Below are positions 8,624-17,762 of a DNA stretch of 64,000 nt, piece by piece. Under the pieces are notes generated by a model, which had not been told where the DNA came from, did no database searches, and saw only the letters and a list, made by a program, of their open reading frames with translations. The DNA comes from UBA12077 sp963665525. GTDB lineage: Bacteria; Bacteroidota; Bacteroidia; Bacteroidales; UBA12077. A program made the translations under genes and the position numbers. The stretch is taken from the NCBI GenBank assembly GCA_963665525.1, contig OY762280.1:62001-126000 (forward strand). Reading direction: 5' to 3'. Each line of letters opens with the position of its first letter. Positions within the stretch are counted from its first letter, which is position 1.

Positions 8624-9553
8624 ATGAATAGTAATCAAATTATAACATGGTTACTGAATGGTGATGTATCAATACAATATCAAACCACAAGAGATTTATT
8701 AGGTGTTGATGATAAAAAAATGCAAAACAGAATTGAAACCGAAGGTTGGGGAAAACAATTCTTGTCAAAAAGAAATGTGAATGGTCATTGGGGACTAAAA
8801 TTTTATCAACCTAAGTGGACATCATCGCATTATACCCTGTTGGATTTGAAAAATCTTTGCATCTCACCAAAATGCACAATAATAAAAGAAACAATTGACA
8901 AAATATTAAAAGAAACAAAAGCTGATGATGGTGGAATTCTCCCTATTGGAGAGATGCGGAATAGCGATATGTGTATTAATGGTGTGGTATTAAATTATGC
9001 CTCATACTTTCGAGCATCTGAAGACCAATTAGAATCTATTGTTGATAATATTCTTTCCCAGCAATTAGCAGATGGTGGTTTCAACTGTCGTCTAAATAGA
9101 TCAGGAGCAAAGCACAGTTCATTGCATACAACCATATCTGTTTTAGAGGGAATTCATGAATATCATAGAAATGGATATTTTTATCGTATTGATGAATTAC
9201 TAAGAGCTAAGAAAGAATCCGAAGAGTTTATATTAATCCATCGATTATATAAATCAGATAAAACAGGGGAGATTATTGATAAAAAATTTACTCGACTTAC
9301 CTATCCCGGAAGGTGGCGTTATGATATATTAAGAGCTTTAGATTATTTTCAATTTGCAGGAGTTTCGTACGATGAACGTATGCAGGATGCTATTGATATC
9401 TTGATTCGGAAAAGAACAAAAGACGGCTTGTGGAAACTACAGGCTAATCATCCCGGACAAGTTCATTTTCATATGGAAGTAGTTGGTAAACCCAGTAGAT
9501 GGAATACTTTACGTACTTTTAGAGTAATAAAACATTTTCAGCAGAAAATATAA
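8624..9553 (+). CDS. Prenyltransferase/squalene-cyclase-like repeat protein
   Basis: Cytosolic protein of 309 residues with no signal peptide. It looks like an alpha/alpha-toroid of the terpene cyclase/prenyltransferase type: repeated glycine-and-aromatic turns such as VNGHWGLKFYQP, ADGGFNCRLNRSG and KDGLWKLQANHPG recall QW motifs. The DxDD or DDxxD motifs of true cyclases are absent, so catalysis is doubtful. Homologues are generally annotated only by this repeat. The longest frame begins at 8549 inside the upstream gene; ATG at 8624, four bases after the hydrolase stop, is the better start. It is probably co-transcribed with the TMTC-like gene 38 bases downstream. Confidence 0.6.
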   Translation: MNSNQIITWLLNGDVSIQYQTTRDLLGVDDKKMQNRIETEGWGKQFLSKRNVNGHWGLKFYQPKWTSSHYTLLDLKNLCISPKCTIIKETIDKILKETKADDGGILPIGEMRNSDMCINGVVLNYASYFRASEDQLESIVDNILSQQLADGGFNCRLNRSGAKHSSLHTTISVLEGIHEYHRNGYFYRIDELLRAKKESEEFILIHRLYKSDKTGEIIDKKFTRLTYPGRWRYDILRALDYFQFAGVSYDERMQDAIDILIRKRTKDGLWKLQANHPGQVHFHMEVVGKPSRWNTLRTFRVIKHFQQKI

Positions 9554-9591
9554 TTTAATATATTTAGTGCTTAATACATAAAGTGTTATTT

Positions 9592-11910
9592 ATGCAAAAT
9601 CGAAGTAAATATTTAATCATATTCATATTATCATTTATTCTCTACGGAAATACTTTATTTCACGATTATGCCCTGGATGATGCCATTGTTATTACTGATA
9701 ATGCATTTGTGCTAGATGGATTTGATGGTATAAAAGATATTTTTTCGGAAGAGTTTTTTAGTGGTTTTTTCGATCAGAAGAATAAAAAGCTGGTAGCTGG
9801 AGGACGATATAGACCTCTTTCAATGGTTACTTTTGCTATTGAGTGGGATTTAGTCATGGGGTCGCCTTTCGATGGATTAAATATTAAAAGTATAGAGAAT
9901 CGGTTAAATCAAAATGCAGATCCAAATTATATTCTACCATCGCAAAAATTATTAAAAGACCTGGCCAGGACAATTCATATTGATCACAGAAAACAAATGG
10001 TTCAGCAACAAGAATTGATATTAAAAGATTCTGGACTAAGTAGTCAGGAAAAAGAAATTGTCATTGTGAATCTAAATAAAATACATCACAGAAGAGGTGT
10101 TGTTTTATTTGTTAGTCACTTTATAAATGTTCTGTTATTTGCAATTACAAGTTTAGTGCTTTTTGTATTACTTCATATTTTACTGCCAAAAAATAGAAAT
10201 GGCAATTGGTATCTTTCTGTTCCATTTATAGCTGTATTATTATTTGTGGTTCACCCCATACATACCGAAGTAGTTGCTAATATTAAAGGTCGCGATGAGA
10301 TATTATCTTTATTGGGAGCTTTATTGGCTATGTTTTTTACTTTTAGATACGTTCAAAGGCAGAAACTTATTTATTTAGTATTCATATTTCTAAGCTTTGT
10401 TGCAGGATTATTTTCTAAAGAAGTTGCGGTTACATTTTTGGCAATAATTCCTTTAAGTATTTATTTTTTTAGTAAAGGGGACAAAAATTTACGGTTTGGT
10501 ATAGTCATATTTATTCCACTTCTATTTGCTACAATCATATATTTCTATGTAAGACATAGAGTTGTGGGAGGAATGTCATTTGAACCTAGTAATGAATTAA
10601 TGAACAACTCATTTTTGGGAATGAGTTTCAGCGAAAAGTATGCAACGATATTTTATACGCTTTTACTTTATTTAAAACTCCTGATTTTCCCACATCCATT
10701 AACTTACGATTACTATCCATACCATATATCAGTAATGAACTGGGGAGATATTTGGCCAATTATATCATTAGTTATTTATGTTATTCTTGGAGTTTATGCT
10801 ATCATAAAATTTAAAAAGAAAAGTACTATTGCTTTTGGAATATTGTTTTATATCATAACCTTATCTCCAACTTCAAATATTCTATTTTCTATTGGTGTAT
10901 TTATGAATGAGAGGTTTGTTTATACTTCTTCCATAGGTATAATATTGATTTTCGCGTATTTTATTTCTGTTAGATTACCATTGTGCATCAAGAATAAAAG
11001 ATATGTAATGTACACCTTTATACTTATCTTGAGTTTATACTCCATAAAAACCATAAGCAGAAACCGGGATTGGAAAGATGATTTCACATTATTTACACAC
11101 GATGTTGAAATTTCCAGGAATAGTGCCAAAAGCAATACATCAGCAGGTGGTAAGCTTATTGAAGAAGCTATAAAACCAGAAAATAGTTTGGTAAAAGATG
11201 AATATCTTAAAAGAGCTATAAAATATTTAAACCGTGCAATAACAATTCATCCAATTTATAACGATGCACTACTTTTAATGGGGAATGCACAATGGGAATT
11301 ATATCACAATTTAGATAGTACTTTTAAATATTATCATAGGATTCTGGAAAGAACTCCTAAATTCAATGAAGTGTATACCAATATTTTTGAATCAGACATA
11401 AGGTCTGAATTTGAAAATGGATCAAGAGCCAAACAGAATATTGAAATATTACATTGGTTAGAAAAGTATAATCCAAACTATTTTAAAACAAACTATTATT
11501 TAGGAAGAGTATATGGAAGATATTTGCAAGATATTGAGAAATCGAAAATATATTTAGAGAAAGCAGCCAGTATTAATCCAAACAATTTGGTTGTTTTTAA
11601 AGATTTAGGTGTAGCTTATGGTATTTCAAAAGAATATGAGAAATCGGCCAATGCCTTTATAAAAGCAGTAGAGTTGGATAAGAATGATCCGACCTTAAGG
11701 ATAAATCTGGCGATGACATATGCCAACTTGAGAGAACAAAATAAAGCACTTGACCAGATGGATCAGGTTTTGGGAATGGATTTGAAAAAAGATAATGCAA
11801 GACTTTTAGTTAGTTTGGCTTCGATGTATCAAAATATGAATCGAGCAGATAAGGCTCAGCAATGCTACTCTAAAGCAAAGCAATTAAATCCCGACTTATT
11901 TAAAAAATGA
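9592..11910 (+). CDS. TMTC-like multi-pass glycosyltransferase with C-terminal TPR repeats
   Basis: A 772-residue integral membrane protein. A first membrane helix (about 5-23) is followed by a loop with DYALDDAIVITDN, matching the acidic first loop of GT-C enzymes. A dozen or so hydrophobic helices run to about residue 480, then TPR-type repeats (about 510-770; for example AIKYLNRAITIHPIYNDAL and SANAFIKAVELDKNDPTL). The loop HPIHTEVVANIKGRDE near residue 220 closely resembles the HPxHTEAVA...GRAD signature of TMTC protein O-mannosyltransferases. Family knowledge suggests it moves a sugar from a lipid-phosphate carrier to proteins outside the membrane. It overlaps the next gene, a DPM1-like GT2, by four bases (ATGA). 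A GTG nine bases upstream (9583) is a less likely start. Confidence 0.75.
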   Translation: MQNRSKYLIIFILSFILYGNTLFHDYALDDAIVITDNAFVLDGFDGIKDIFSEEFFSGFFDQKNKKLVAGGRYRPLSMVTFAIEWDLVMGSPFDGLNIKSIENRLNQNADPNYILPSQKLLKDLARTIHIDHRKQMVQQQELILKDSGLSSQEKEIVIVNLNKIHHRRGVVLFVSHFINVLLFAITSLVLFVLLHILLPKNRNGNWYLSVPFIAVLLFVVHPIHTEVVANIKGRDEILSLLGALLAMFFTFRYVQRQKLIYLVFIFLSFVAGLFSKEVAVTFLAIIPLSIYFFSKGDKNLRFGIVIFIPLLFATIIYFYVRHRVVGGMSFEPSNELMNNSFLGMSFSEKYATIFYTLLLYLKLLIFPHPLTYDYYPYHISVMNWGDIWPIISLVIYVILGVYAIIKFKKKSTIAFGILFYIITLSPTSNILFSIGVFMNERFVYTSSIGIILIFAYFISVRLPLCIKNKRYVMYTFILILSLYSIKTISRNRDWKDDFTLFTHDVEISRNSAKSNTSAGGKLIEEAIKPENSLVKDEYLKRAIKYLNRAITIHPIYNDALLLMGNAQWELYHNLDSTFKYYHRILERTPKFNEVYTNIFESDIRSEFENGSRAKQNIEILHWLEKYNPNYFKTNYYLGRVYGRYLQDIEKSKIYLEKAASINPNNLVVFKDLGVAYGISKEYEKSANAFIKAVELDKNDPTLRINLAMTYANLREQNKALDQMDQVLGMDLKKDNARLLVSLASMYQNMNRADKAQQCYSKAKQLNPDLFKK

Positions 11911-12653
11911 TTAACGGAAATAAAATAGTAGTTGTATTACCGGCATTTAATGCAGAAAGGACCCTAGAAGATACTTATCAGGAAATTCCTTTTGAGGTGG
12001 TTGATGAGGTAATTCTTGTTGACGATAAAAGTCAGGATAAAACAGTTCAAAAAGCCAAAGAGTTAGGGATAAGGCATATTTTTCTCCATGAAAAAAATCA
12101 GGGCTACGGAGCCAATCAGAAAACTTGTTACAACGAAGCATTAAAACTTGGAGCCGATATTATTGTTATGCTTCATCCTGATTATCAGTATACGCCAACT
12201 TTAATTCCATCGATGGCCAGTTTAATAGCGAATCAGATGTATCCGGTTGTTTTGGGATCGAGGATATTGGGGAATGGTGCTTTAAAAGGAGGAATGCCAG
12301 TTTATAAATATATTGCAAATCGTATATTAACTTTTATACAAAACCTATTAATTGGAGGGAAACTATCTGAATATCATACAGGTTTTCGAGCTTATAAAAG
12401 AGAGGTGCTCGAACAGATTAATTATATGAAAAATTCAAATGATTTTGTTTTTGATAACCAGGTTTTAGCACAAATTCATTTTGCAGGATTTGATATTGCA
12501 GAAATAACTTGCCCAACAAAATACGACGAACAATCTTCTTCAATAAACTTTCGCAGAAGTATAAAATATGGTTTCGGGGTTTTGAAAACTTCGATGCAGT
12601 TTGCCTTACATAAGACAGGTCTTTTAAAATTTCAGATATTTAGTTCAAAATAG
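11907..12653 (+). CDS. GT2 glycosyltransferase, polyprenyl-phosphate-mannose-synthase-like
   Basis: A 248-residue GT-A fold enzyme: VVVLPAFNAERTLEDTY at the N-terminus, VDDKSQDKT as the nucleotide-sugar site, GYGANQKTCYNEAL, and HPDYQY as the metal-binding DxD equivalent, followed by GSRILGNG and the acceptor-side HTGFRAYKRE. This pattern matches DPM1-like enzymes, which load a sugar from a nucleotide donor onto polyprenyl phosphate at the cytosolic face. There are no C-terminal membrane helices, so it is the short, DPM1-type form. The ATGA overlap with the TMTC-like gene suggests translational coupling, and the two would form a donor-plus-transferase pair. The sugar (mannose or glucose) is not determined. 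Confidence 0.8.
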   Translation: MINGNKIVVVLPAFNAERTLEDTYQEIPFEVVDEVILVDDKSQDKTVQKAKELGIRHIFLHEKNQGYGANQKTCYNEALKLGADIIVMLHPDYQYTPTLIPSMASLIANQMYPVVLGSRILGNGALKGGMPVYKYIANRILTFIQNLLIGGKLSEYHTGFRAYKREVLEQINYMKNSNDFVFDNQVLAQIHFAGFDIAEITCPTKYDEQSSSINFRRSIKYGFGVLKTSMQFALHKTGLLKFQIFSSK

Positions 12654-12675
12654 ATTATATATATCACACTTTTAA

Positions 12676-12730
12676 GTGATATACATCACCATAAATTGTA
12701 TAACTCAGATAGGCATACATCGTATCTTTG
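12676..12730 (+). promoter_or_regulatory. Promoter with upstream Crp/Fnr-like dyad
   Basis: GTGATATACATCAC (12676-12689) has the same GTGA-N6-TCAC form as the dyad at 7074 and differs from it at one position. An overlapping ATCAC half-site lies just upstream (12663-12667). A TTG at 12696-12698 and TATCTTTG at 12723-12730 match the Bacteroidota -33/-7 promoter, with a somewhat long spacer of 24. The dyad centre would lie about 53 bases before a start near 12736, compatible with activation or repression. Confidence 0.5.
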
Positions 12731-12735
12731 TATAC

Positions 12736-12847
12736 ATAAGTTAAGTTAATTTTAGGTTAATAAAAATTTGATAGGTTAGGGGTTAATAGTTAATAATCAT
12801 CTTGCATGATTTAGTTTCGAAGCCCGGAAGTTTTTCCGGGCTTTTTT
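12736..12847 (+). ncRNA. Candidate small RNA, about 110 nt
   Basis: A promoter ends at 12730 and a strong intrinsic terminator sits at 12820-12847, with no open reading frame of note between. A small stem AATCAT/ATGATT (12795-12800 and 12806-12811) precedes the terminator. The 5' part is AU-rich and unstructured. This is the arrangement expected of a short regulatory RNA, or of a leader with an attenuator ahead of the gene at 12913. It does not resemble SRP RNA, tmRNA or any RNA family I recognise. The extents are inferred from the promoter and terminator only. Confidence 0.4.
12820..12847 (+). terminator. Rho-independent terminator
   Basis: AAGCCCGGAA (12820-12829) pairs perfectly with TTCCGGGCTT (12834-12843) across a GTTT loop, followed by T residues to 12847. 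It lies 167 bases after the GT2 stop codon. It either ends the four-gene glycosylation transcript, ends the candidate small RNA, or attenuates the gene at 12913. Confidence 0.85.
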
Positions 12848-12912
12848 GCATCTTTGTGAAAGTGAAAATTTTCTTTTATCATTGCCTTTTAATTTGTAAT
12901 AAATCATTCAGG

Positions 12913-13671
12913 ATGAAGTTTTTTATAGTCATATTACTTTCGTTAATCAGTATTTTTACATACTCTCAGCAGCTTAATAAAATTGGTAAAATTGAGGTCA
13001 ACGAAATCCCTCAAATGCCCGAATACAGAATTGATAAAATTAACGGGGAATATAAAATTATTAAAGATTCACTTTCTTTTGATGGGAATACTTTTTTTGA
13101 ACTTCCTAATGGTTTTATATCTAGTTTAGAAGTTTTTGATGACAAAAAGGATTATATCAAACATTATGATGCAAATGGTAAATTACGAGTTACTATTTTA
13201 ACCGATAGAATTATTAACCTGAAAGTATCTACTGATGGAAATGAACTGGCTTTTTTTAATACTGAAAATATATTACACATTAATTTGAATAATTACCATA
13301 TAGATACTTTGTCGGGATCTTTTACTTATGCTTTTATTGGACAGCACGATTTAATTTACTATAATTCAGAACAAAAGAATATTAGTTACAAAGGAAATCT
13401 TATAAGTATAGAACAAACTCCAATTCAGTTTTTTGAATTTAAACAAAAAGTTTTTGTCATTACGAAAAATACCATTTTTGAAATTATAGGAAGTACTCTG
13501 AATTCAAGGCTTGAATTCGAAGGAGAGTTCTTCGATTCAAAGATTATTGGCGATAATTTCTATTTTGTCGATAAAGTGGAAAAAAGAAAAGACGAAAGCT
13601 TCTCATTGTATAAAACTACTGATTTTTCAAGGATTATGTTAATGGATCGTATCGATGAGTTAAATAGATAA
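12913..13671 (+). CDS. Secreted protein of unknown function
   Basis: A 252-residue protein with a clear signal peptide (MKFFIVILLSLISIFTYSQQ; cleavage probably near residue 18). The mature part alternates short strands with turns (DGNTFFELPNGFISSLEVFDDKKDYIKHYD and similar) and resembles a beta-propeller-like or TolB-like strand-rich fold without a recognisable catalytic motif. The longest frame begins at 12802 and runs through the terminator hairpin, so the ATG at 12913, preceded by TCAGG, is the real start. A CATCTTTG at 12849-12856 may serve as its promoter. It converges on the dimethylargininase gene with a one-base gap. Confidence 0.65.
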   Translation: MKFFIVILLSLISIFTYSQQLNKIGKIEVNEIPQMPEYRIDKINGEYKIIKDSLSFDGNTFFELPNGFISSLEVFDDKKDYIKHYDANGKLRVTILTDRIINLKVSTDGNELAFFNTENILHINLNNYHIDTLSGSFTYAFIGQHDLIYYNSEQKNISYKGNLISIEQTPIQFFEFKQKVFVITKNTIFEIIGSTLNSRLEFEGEFFDSKIIGDNFYFVDKVEKRKDESFSLYKTTDFSRIMLMDRIDELNR

Positions 13672-13672
13672 T

Positions 13673-14431
13673 TTAAAATCTTAGAGAAAGGCAGCTTAAC
13701 CCACCATCTAATTTCTGAAACTCAGATAAATTTATTTCTATTGCAGCGTATCCTAAAGTTTCTATTTTCGATTTTGTTTTTGGAAAACCTTTTGGTACTA
13801 AAACAGAGTTGTTAACACGTAAAGAGTTAGCTGCATATGCTTCGTCAGAATCAATCATTGTTTTATGATAACCAGCAAGCTCTGGGATATGATAAAACTG
13901 TTCCTGTACAAGGAGGTTATTATCGCCAAGGTAATTAATTCCTGTTTTAAAATGGAGAATATCTTTTACTGAAACAGCATTAGCGTCATAGTGATGTTGA
14001 ATTAAAAAACTAGATAATTGTTTAGCACCTTCAGCATTTGTTCTGTCAGAGATTCCAATGTAAAATTTCTGGTCGGCTTGCATAACATCGCCGCCATCTA
14101 AAGTTCCAGGCTCTTCAATTTCATATAGCTTTAATAGAGGTTCAAGGACTTTCTTAATTTCTATCTCTTCGCCACGTCGTCTTATATCTCCCGGACGCGA
14201 AATTACTCCAAAATCTTTTGTTACAATAGCAGTATCTTCAACAAAACAAGAATCAGGGAAGTGTGAATCGGCATCTAAAACAATTAGCTCAAGTCCACAT
14301 TTTATTAAAGCTTCGCAATATGCGTCGTGTTGTTTTAATGCTAAATGAATATCAGGTTTCCCAAGATTTGCAGTGGTAATTCCATTAACAAATGTTTCTG
14401 CAGGGCGGCGCACAATTGCTTTTGTGAACAT
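13673..14431 (-). CDS. Dimethylargininase (DDAH)-like amidinotransferase-fold hydrolase
   Basis: A 252-residue cytosolic enzyme of the DDAH family. It has SCFVEDTAIV (Glu65, Asp66 bind the guanidinium group), RPGDIRRRGE, LDGGDVM, catalytic His160 in DILHFKTG, and nucleophile Cys247 in GGLSCLSLRF close to the C-terminus. DDAH cleaves methylated arginine to citrulline and methylamine; some bacterial relatives act on arginine, citrulline or dimethylarginine, so the exact substrate is open. The triad and length are intact. It is a single gene between convergent and divergent neighbours, and no arginine pathway genes lie nearby. Confidence 0.88.
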   Translation of the reverse strand: MFTKAIVRRPAETFVNGITTANLGKPDIHLALKQHDAYCEALIKCGLELIVLDADSHFPDSCFVEDTAIVTKDFGVISRPGDIRRRGEEIEIKKVLEPLLKLYEIEEPGTLDGGDVMQADQKFYIGISDRTNAEGAKQLSSFLIQHHYDANAVSVKDILHFKTGINYLGDNNLLVQEQFYHIPELAGYHKTMIDSDEAYAANSLRVNNSVLVPKGFPKTKSKIETLGYAAIEINLSEFQKLDGGLSCLSLRF

Positions 14432-14523
14432 AGTCGTAGTTTTTTTCTGTAAACTGGTATATTATAGATTTCTAAGTTAAACTATTTAAGTTAAATTAGC
14501 TCTAACTAAAAAAATATTTTAAT

Positions 14524-15651
14524 ATGAGAAAACTGGTATTATTTATTATTACAGCTATAATAATAGCATCGTGCACACAGAAAGTAAGTACGGTAGATAA
14601 TCTTAAAGAAGAACTTCAAAAAATACGTGAAGAAAACGGAACACCCGGAATCAATCTGGCAATCGTAATGCCTAACAATGAACTTATTTCTGTTTCGGAT
14701 GGTTTTGCCGATAAAGAAAAAAAGATATTAATAAAACCCGAAGATAAAATGTTTTCGGGAAGTACCGGGAAAACCTTTTGTGCTGCTATTATTCTTCAAC
14801 TAATAGATGAAGGCAAATTAGCTGTTGATGATCTAATTTCGAAATATTTTGGAGAGGAAGAATGGTTTAATAGAGTTCCAAACTTAAATGAAGTAAGTAT
14901 TCGAATGTTACTGAATCATACCACTGGGATTCCTCGTTATGCATTTGATAATTCGCTTTGGAAGATTATGAAAGAAAACCCGGATAAGATATGGACAGGC
15001 GAAGAACGACTTTCTTTCATTTTTGATGCGAAAGCTGTGCACGAAGCGGGTAAAGGATGGGGGTATTCAGATACCAATTATATTATCTTAGGTATGTTAA
15101 TTGAAAAATTAACCAATAATGATTATTATGCTGAGTTAAATAGAAGAATATTACAACCCTTAAAACTCAATAATACATTACCCGGTAATTCAAGAGAAAT
15201 TCAAGGTTTAATAACTGGTTATACTTCATATCCTGATGTTTTTTTGCTGCCTGAGAAGGTTTTGTTAGACGTTGGCAAATTTGCATTTAATCCGCAAATG
15301 GAATTTACGGGAGGAGGAATTGCTTGTACAACTTCAGATTTAGCAAAATGGGGTAAAATGTATTATTCAGGGCAGGTTTTTTCTGATGAATCCCTAAAAA
15401 TGTTAAGAACAGATAGTGGCTTCGAAACATCATTAGCCGATAATGCAAAGTACGGCTTTGCTGCTTTTATATGGAATGAAAACAACCAAATATCTTATGG
15501 GCATACCGGATTTTTCCCTGGTTATGTTACCATTGTAGAGTATATTCCTGAGCTTGATATATCTATGGCTATGCAGTGGAATACAGATCAAAAGAATCCC
15601 GAGAAATCCTTACACCAGTATTTAAACGATATTAAGATGTTGTTAGAATAA
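14524..15651 (+). CDS. Beta-lactamase-family serine hydrolase, lipoprotein
   Basis: A 375-residue PF00144 protein with a lipoprotein signal (IIIASC, Cys17). The catalytic SxxK is S80-T-G-K83 (FSGSTGKTFCAAI), the YxN motif is YSDTNY, and the third motif is GHTGFFPGY, all intact and in the usual order. It contains RMLLNHTTGIPRY after the first motif. Relatives include D-alanyl-D-alanine carboxypeptidases and esterases. It is closest in style to the third copy in the window at 50875 and less like the one at 7333. It stands alone, 73 bases before the histidine kinase gene. Confidence 0.87.
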   Translation: MRKLVLFIITAIIIASCTQKVSTVDNLKEELQKIREENGTPGINLAIVMPNNELISVSDGFADKEKKILIKPEDKMFSGSTGKTFCAAIILQLIDEGKLAVDDLISKYFGEEEWFNRVPNLNEVSIRMLLNHTTGIPRYAFDNSLWKIMKENPDKIWTGEERLSFIFDAKAVHEAGKGWGYSDTNYIILGMLIEKLTNNDYYAELNRRILQPLKLNNTLPGNSREIQGLITGYTSYPDVFLLPEKVLLDVGKFAFNPQMEFTGGGIACTTSDLAKWGKMYYSGQVFSDESLKMLRTDSGFETSLADNAKYGFAAFIWNENNQISYGHTGFFPGYVTIVEYIPELDISMAMQWNTDQKNPEKSLHQYLNDIKMLLE

Positions 15652-15724
15652 TACGTTTCTAATATCTGATTATGAAAAGGTTGTAAATCTTATCTGAATT
15701 TATTAATTTAAAACAAAAATTCAG

Positions 15725-17761
15725 ATGAGATTTATAATTACCTTTTTTATGGGGATTAGTATGTTAATTGCTGTATCCCAAAATTCTACAGATACCCTTT
15801 TAAAGAAAACTCATTCTTCAACGGATCAAGAAAAAGTAGAGATTTATCTGGCTATTGCTAAGTTAAACTGGCGTCTTTCTACCGATTCAATTTATAAGTA
15901 TAGCAACTTAGCATACGATTTAGCACATAAAATAAAATACTTCGAAGGAGAAGCCAAAGCGCTTTCATATATTGGAGTTACTTTTTTTTATAAAGCAGAA
16001 TATGATAGTGTACTTCATTATTATGATGCCGCTATTGAAAAGTTTAAAGAAAGTAATAATATGGCAGGAGCTGCTATTACTATTAACAATAAAGGAGTTT
16101 TATATAAACGTTTAGGTAATTTCTCAAAAGCAATAGATTGCTATAATCAGGCCAGGGAAATTCATGAAATAAGTCAGGATCATCGTGAGTTAGGAGGTAC
16201 TTTATTAAATATTGGAAATGTTTATGATATTCAAAATGATTTTGATCAAGCTATGGAGTATTATTTTCTGGCTTTAGAAGAATTCGAAAAGATTAGCGAT
16301 AAAATAAAAATTGCCTCAGCATATACCAATATCGGGCAAATTTATTCTGATCTAAAACAAGATTCAACAGCTTTGGATTATTATGAAAAAGCTTTGGTAC
16401 TGCAAAAAGAAGAAAATGATTTATATGGAATGGCAAATTCTTATGCTGATCTTGGAATTGTCCATAAAACAATAGGCAATTATAAAGCATCTATAGTTTT
16501 TTTTACAAAAAGCCTTGAATTATATGAGAAAATGCAAGATCAGGATGGTATAGCATGGGTATATAATTACCTGGGAGTTGTTAATGCACTTATGAAAAAC
16601 TGGGATGAAGCATATAATTTTTATCAGAAAACAGTGAATATCACCAGTAAGATAGGCGACACAGAAAGCCTAGCTTATGTTAAATACGATTTAGCTGAGA
16701 TGTATTTCCATAAAAGAGATTGGGAGTTTGCGGAGAAAAGTCTTATAGAAAGTATTAAGCTTGGAAAAGCATTAAATATGTATGATTTATTAGATAAATC
16801 ATATTTACTCTTGTCAAGGGTAGATTCGTCGCAGGGACAATTTTTATCTTCCTTACAGGATTATAAGTTACATGCTCAATTTAGAGATACTATATTTAAT
16901 CAGCAAAGCGATCGCAATATTGCTGAAATACAAACCAGGTATGAAACTTCAAAGAAAGAACAACAAATTAAATTATTAGAGCAGGAAAGAAATTACCAGG
17001 AGCTAAAACTTAAAAATAATAAGATTATTGGCTTGATTAGTGTCATTGGATTACTTATACTCTTTTCGTTAATATTGGTTTGGTATAGGTCTATACAACG
17101 GAAACAGGCAGAAAAGGCTCTCCTTAAGAATACTATGGAAACAGAAGATAAAGAACGAAAGCGATTAGCTGAAGAGCTGCACGATGGAATTGGACCTTTA
17201 TTGTCAACAGTTAAGATGTATATCAACGAAATAGAGGAAGCTAATAAAAACTTGTCTGAGAAGGAATTGCTTTTGCAATCGGATAAGATTGTAGATGAAG
17301 CTATTTGCTCAGCCAGGAATTTGTCGCATAATTTAATGCCGCAAAATATTGAAAAAGATGGATTGATAAAATCATTACAGGTTTTTACGAATAGAGTGTG
17401 TCTTAATAACAATCCAGAAATTGATATTAAACATATTGATATGGATGAATATGGACTATGGCAACAGCTTATGATTTATAGAATAATAACAGAACTAATA
17501 AATAATACCATTAAGCATAGCGACGCTCATAAGATCTCTATTCATTTTCAGAAACTGAATAAAAATTTAAATATTAGGTATTCAGATAATGGTAAAGGAT
17601 TTCATGTTGAAAAAATACTTAACAATGGTCAGGGAATAGGCTTAAAAAATATTGTGTCCAGGGTTGGATCTTTGAAAGGAACAGTAGAGTTTCAATCAGC
17701 TCCTGGAAGTGGCTTTCAAACAGAAATTAAGATTGGCATCAAACACTTAATGAATATGTAA
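15725..17761 (+). CDS. TPR-containing sensor histidine kinase (HisKA_3, NarL type)
   Basis: A 678-residue kinase with a signal sequence (1-18), TPR repeats spanning about 60-370 (for example IDCYNQAREIHEISQDHRELGGTLLNIGNVY), a coiled coil, and one membrane helix at about 434-455. The cytoplasmic HisKA_3 domain has phospho-acceptor His486 in RLAEELHDGIGP, and the ATPase domain has N-box INNTIKHSDA and GxG motif DNGKGFH and GQGIGLKNI. The repeats are therefore periplasmic, and the kinase reads an external or envelope signal by protein contact. The response regulator gene begins one base after the stop, so the pair is co-expressed. The ligand is unknown. Confidence 0.9.
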   Translation: MRFIITFFMGISMLIAVSQNSTDTLLKKTHSSTDQEKVEIYLAIAKLNWRLSTDSIYKYSNLAYDLAHKIKYFEGEAKALSYIGVTFFYKAEYDSVLHYYDAAIEKFKESNNMAGAAITINNKGVLYKRLGNFSKAIDCYNQAREIHEISQDHRELGGTLLNIGNVYDIQNDFDQAMEYYFLALEEFEKISDKIKIASAYTNIGQIYSDLKQDSTALDYYEKALVLQKEENDLYGMANSYADLGIVHKTIGNYKASIVFFTKSLELYEKMQDQDGIAWVYNYLGVVNALMKNWDEAYNFYQKTVNITSKIGDTESLAYVKYDLAEMYFHKRDWEFAEKSLIESIKLGKALNMYDLLDKSYLLLSRVDSSQGQFLSSLQDYKLHAQFRDTIFNQQSDRNIAEIQTRYETSKKEQQIKLLEQERNYQELKLKNNKIIGLISVIGLLILFSLILVWYRSIQRKQAEKALLKNTMETEDKERKRLAEELHDGIGPLLSTVKMYINEIEEANKNLSEKELLLQSDKIVDEAICSARNLSHNLMPQNIEKDGLIKSLQVFTNRVCLNNNPEIDIKHIDMDEYGLWQQLMIYRIITELINNTIKHSDAHKISIHFQKLNKNLNIRYSDNGKGFHVEKILNNGQGIGLKNIVSRVGSLKGTVEFQSAPGSGFQTEIKIGIKHLMNM

Positions 17762-17762
17762 A

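Noticed and set aside
12802..12912. N-terminal extension of the secreted protein gene from 12802
   Set aside because: It would translate through the terminator hairpin and has no signal peptide; the start at 12913 gives a normal signal sequence.
16993..17412. 139-residue minus-strand frame inside the histidine kinase
   Set aside because: Antisense to the conserved HisKA_3 region, with no homology-like motif of its own.
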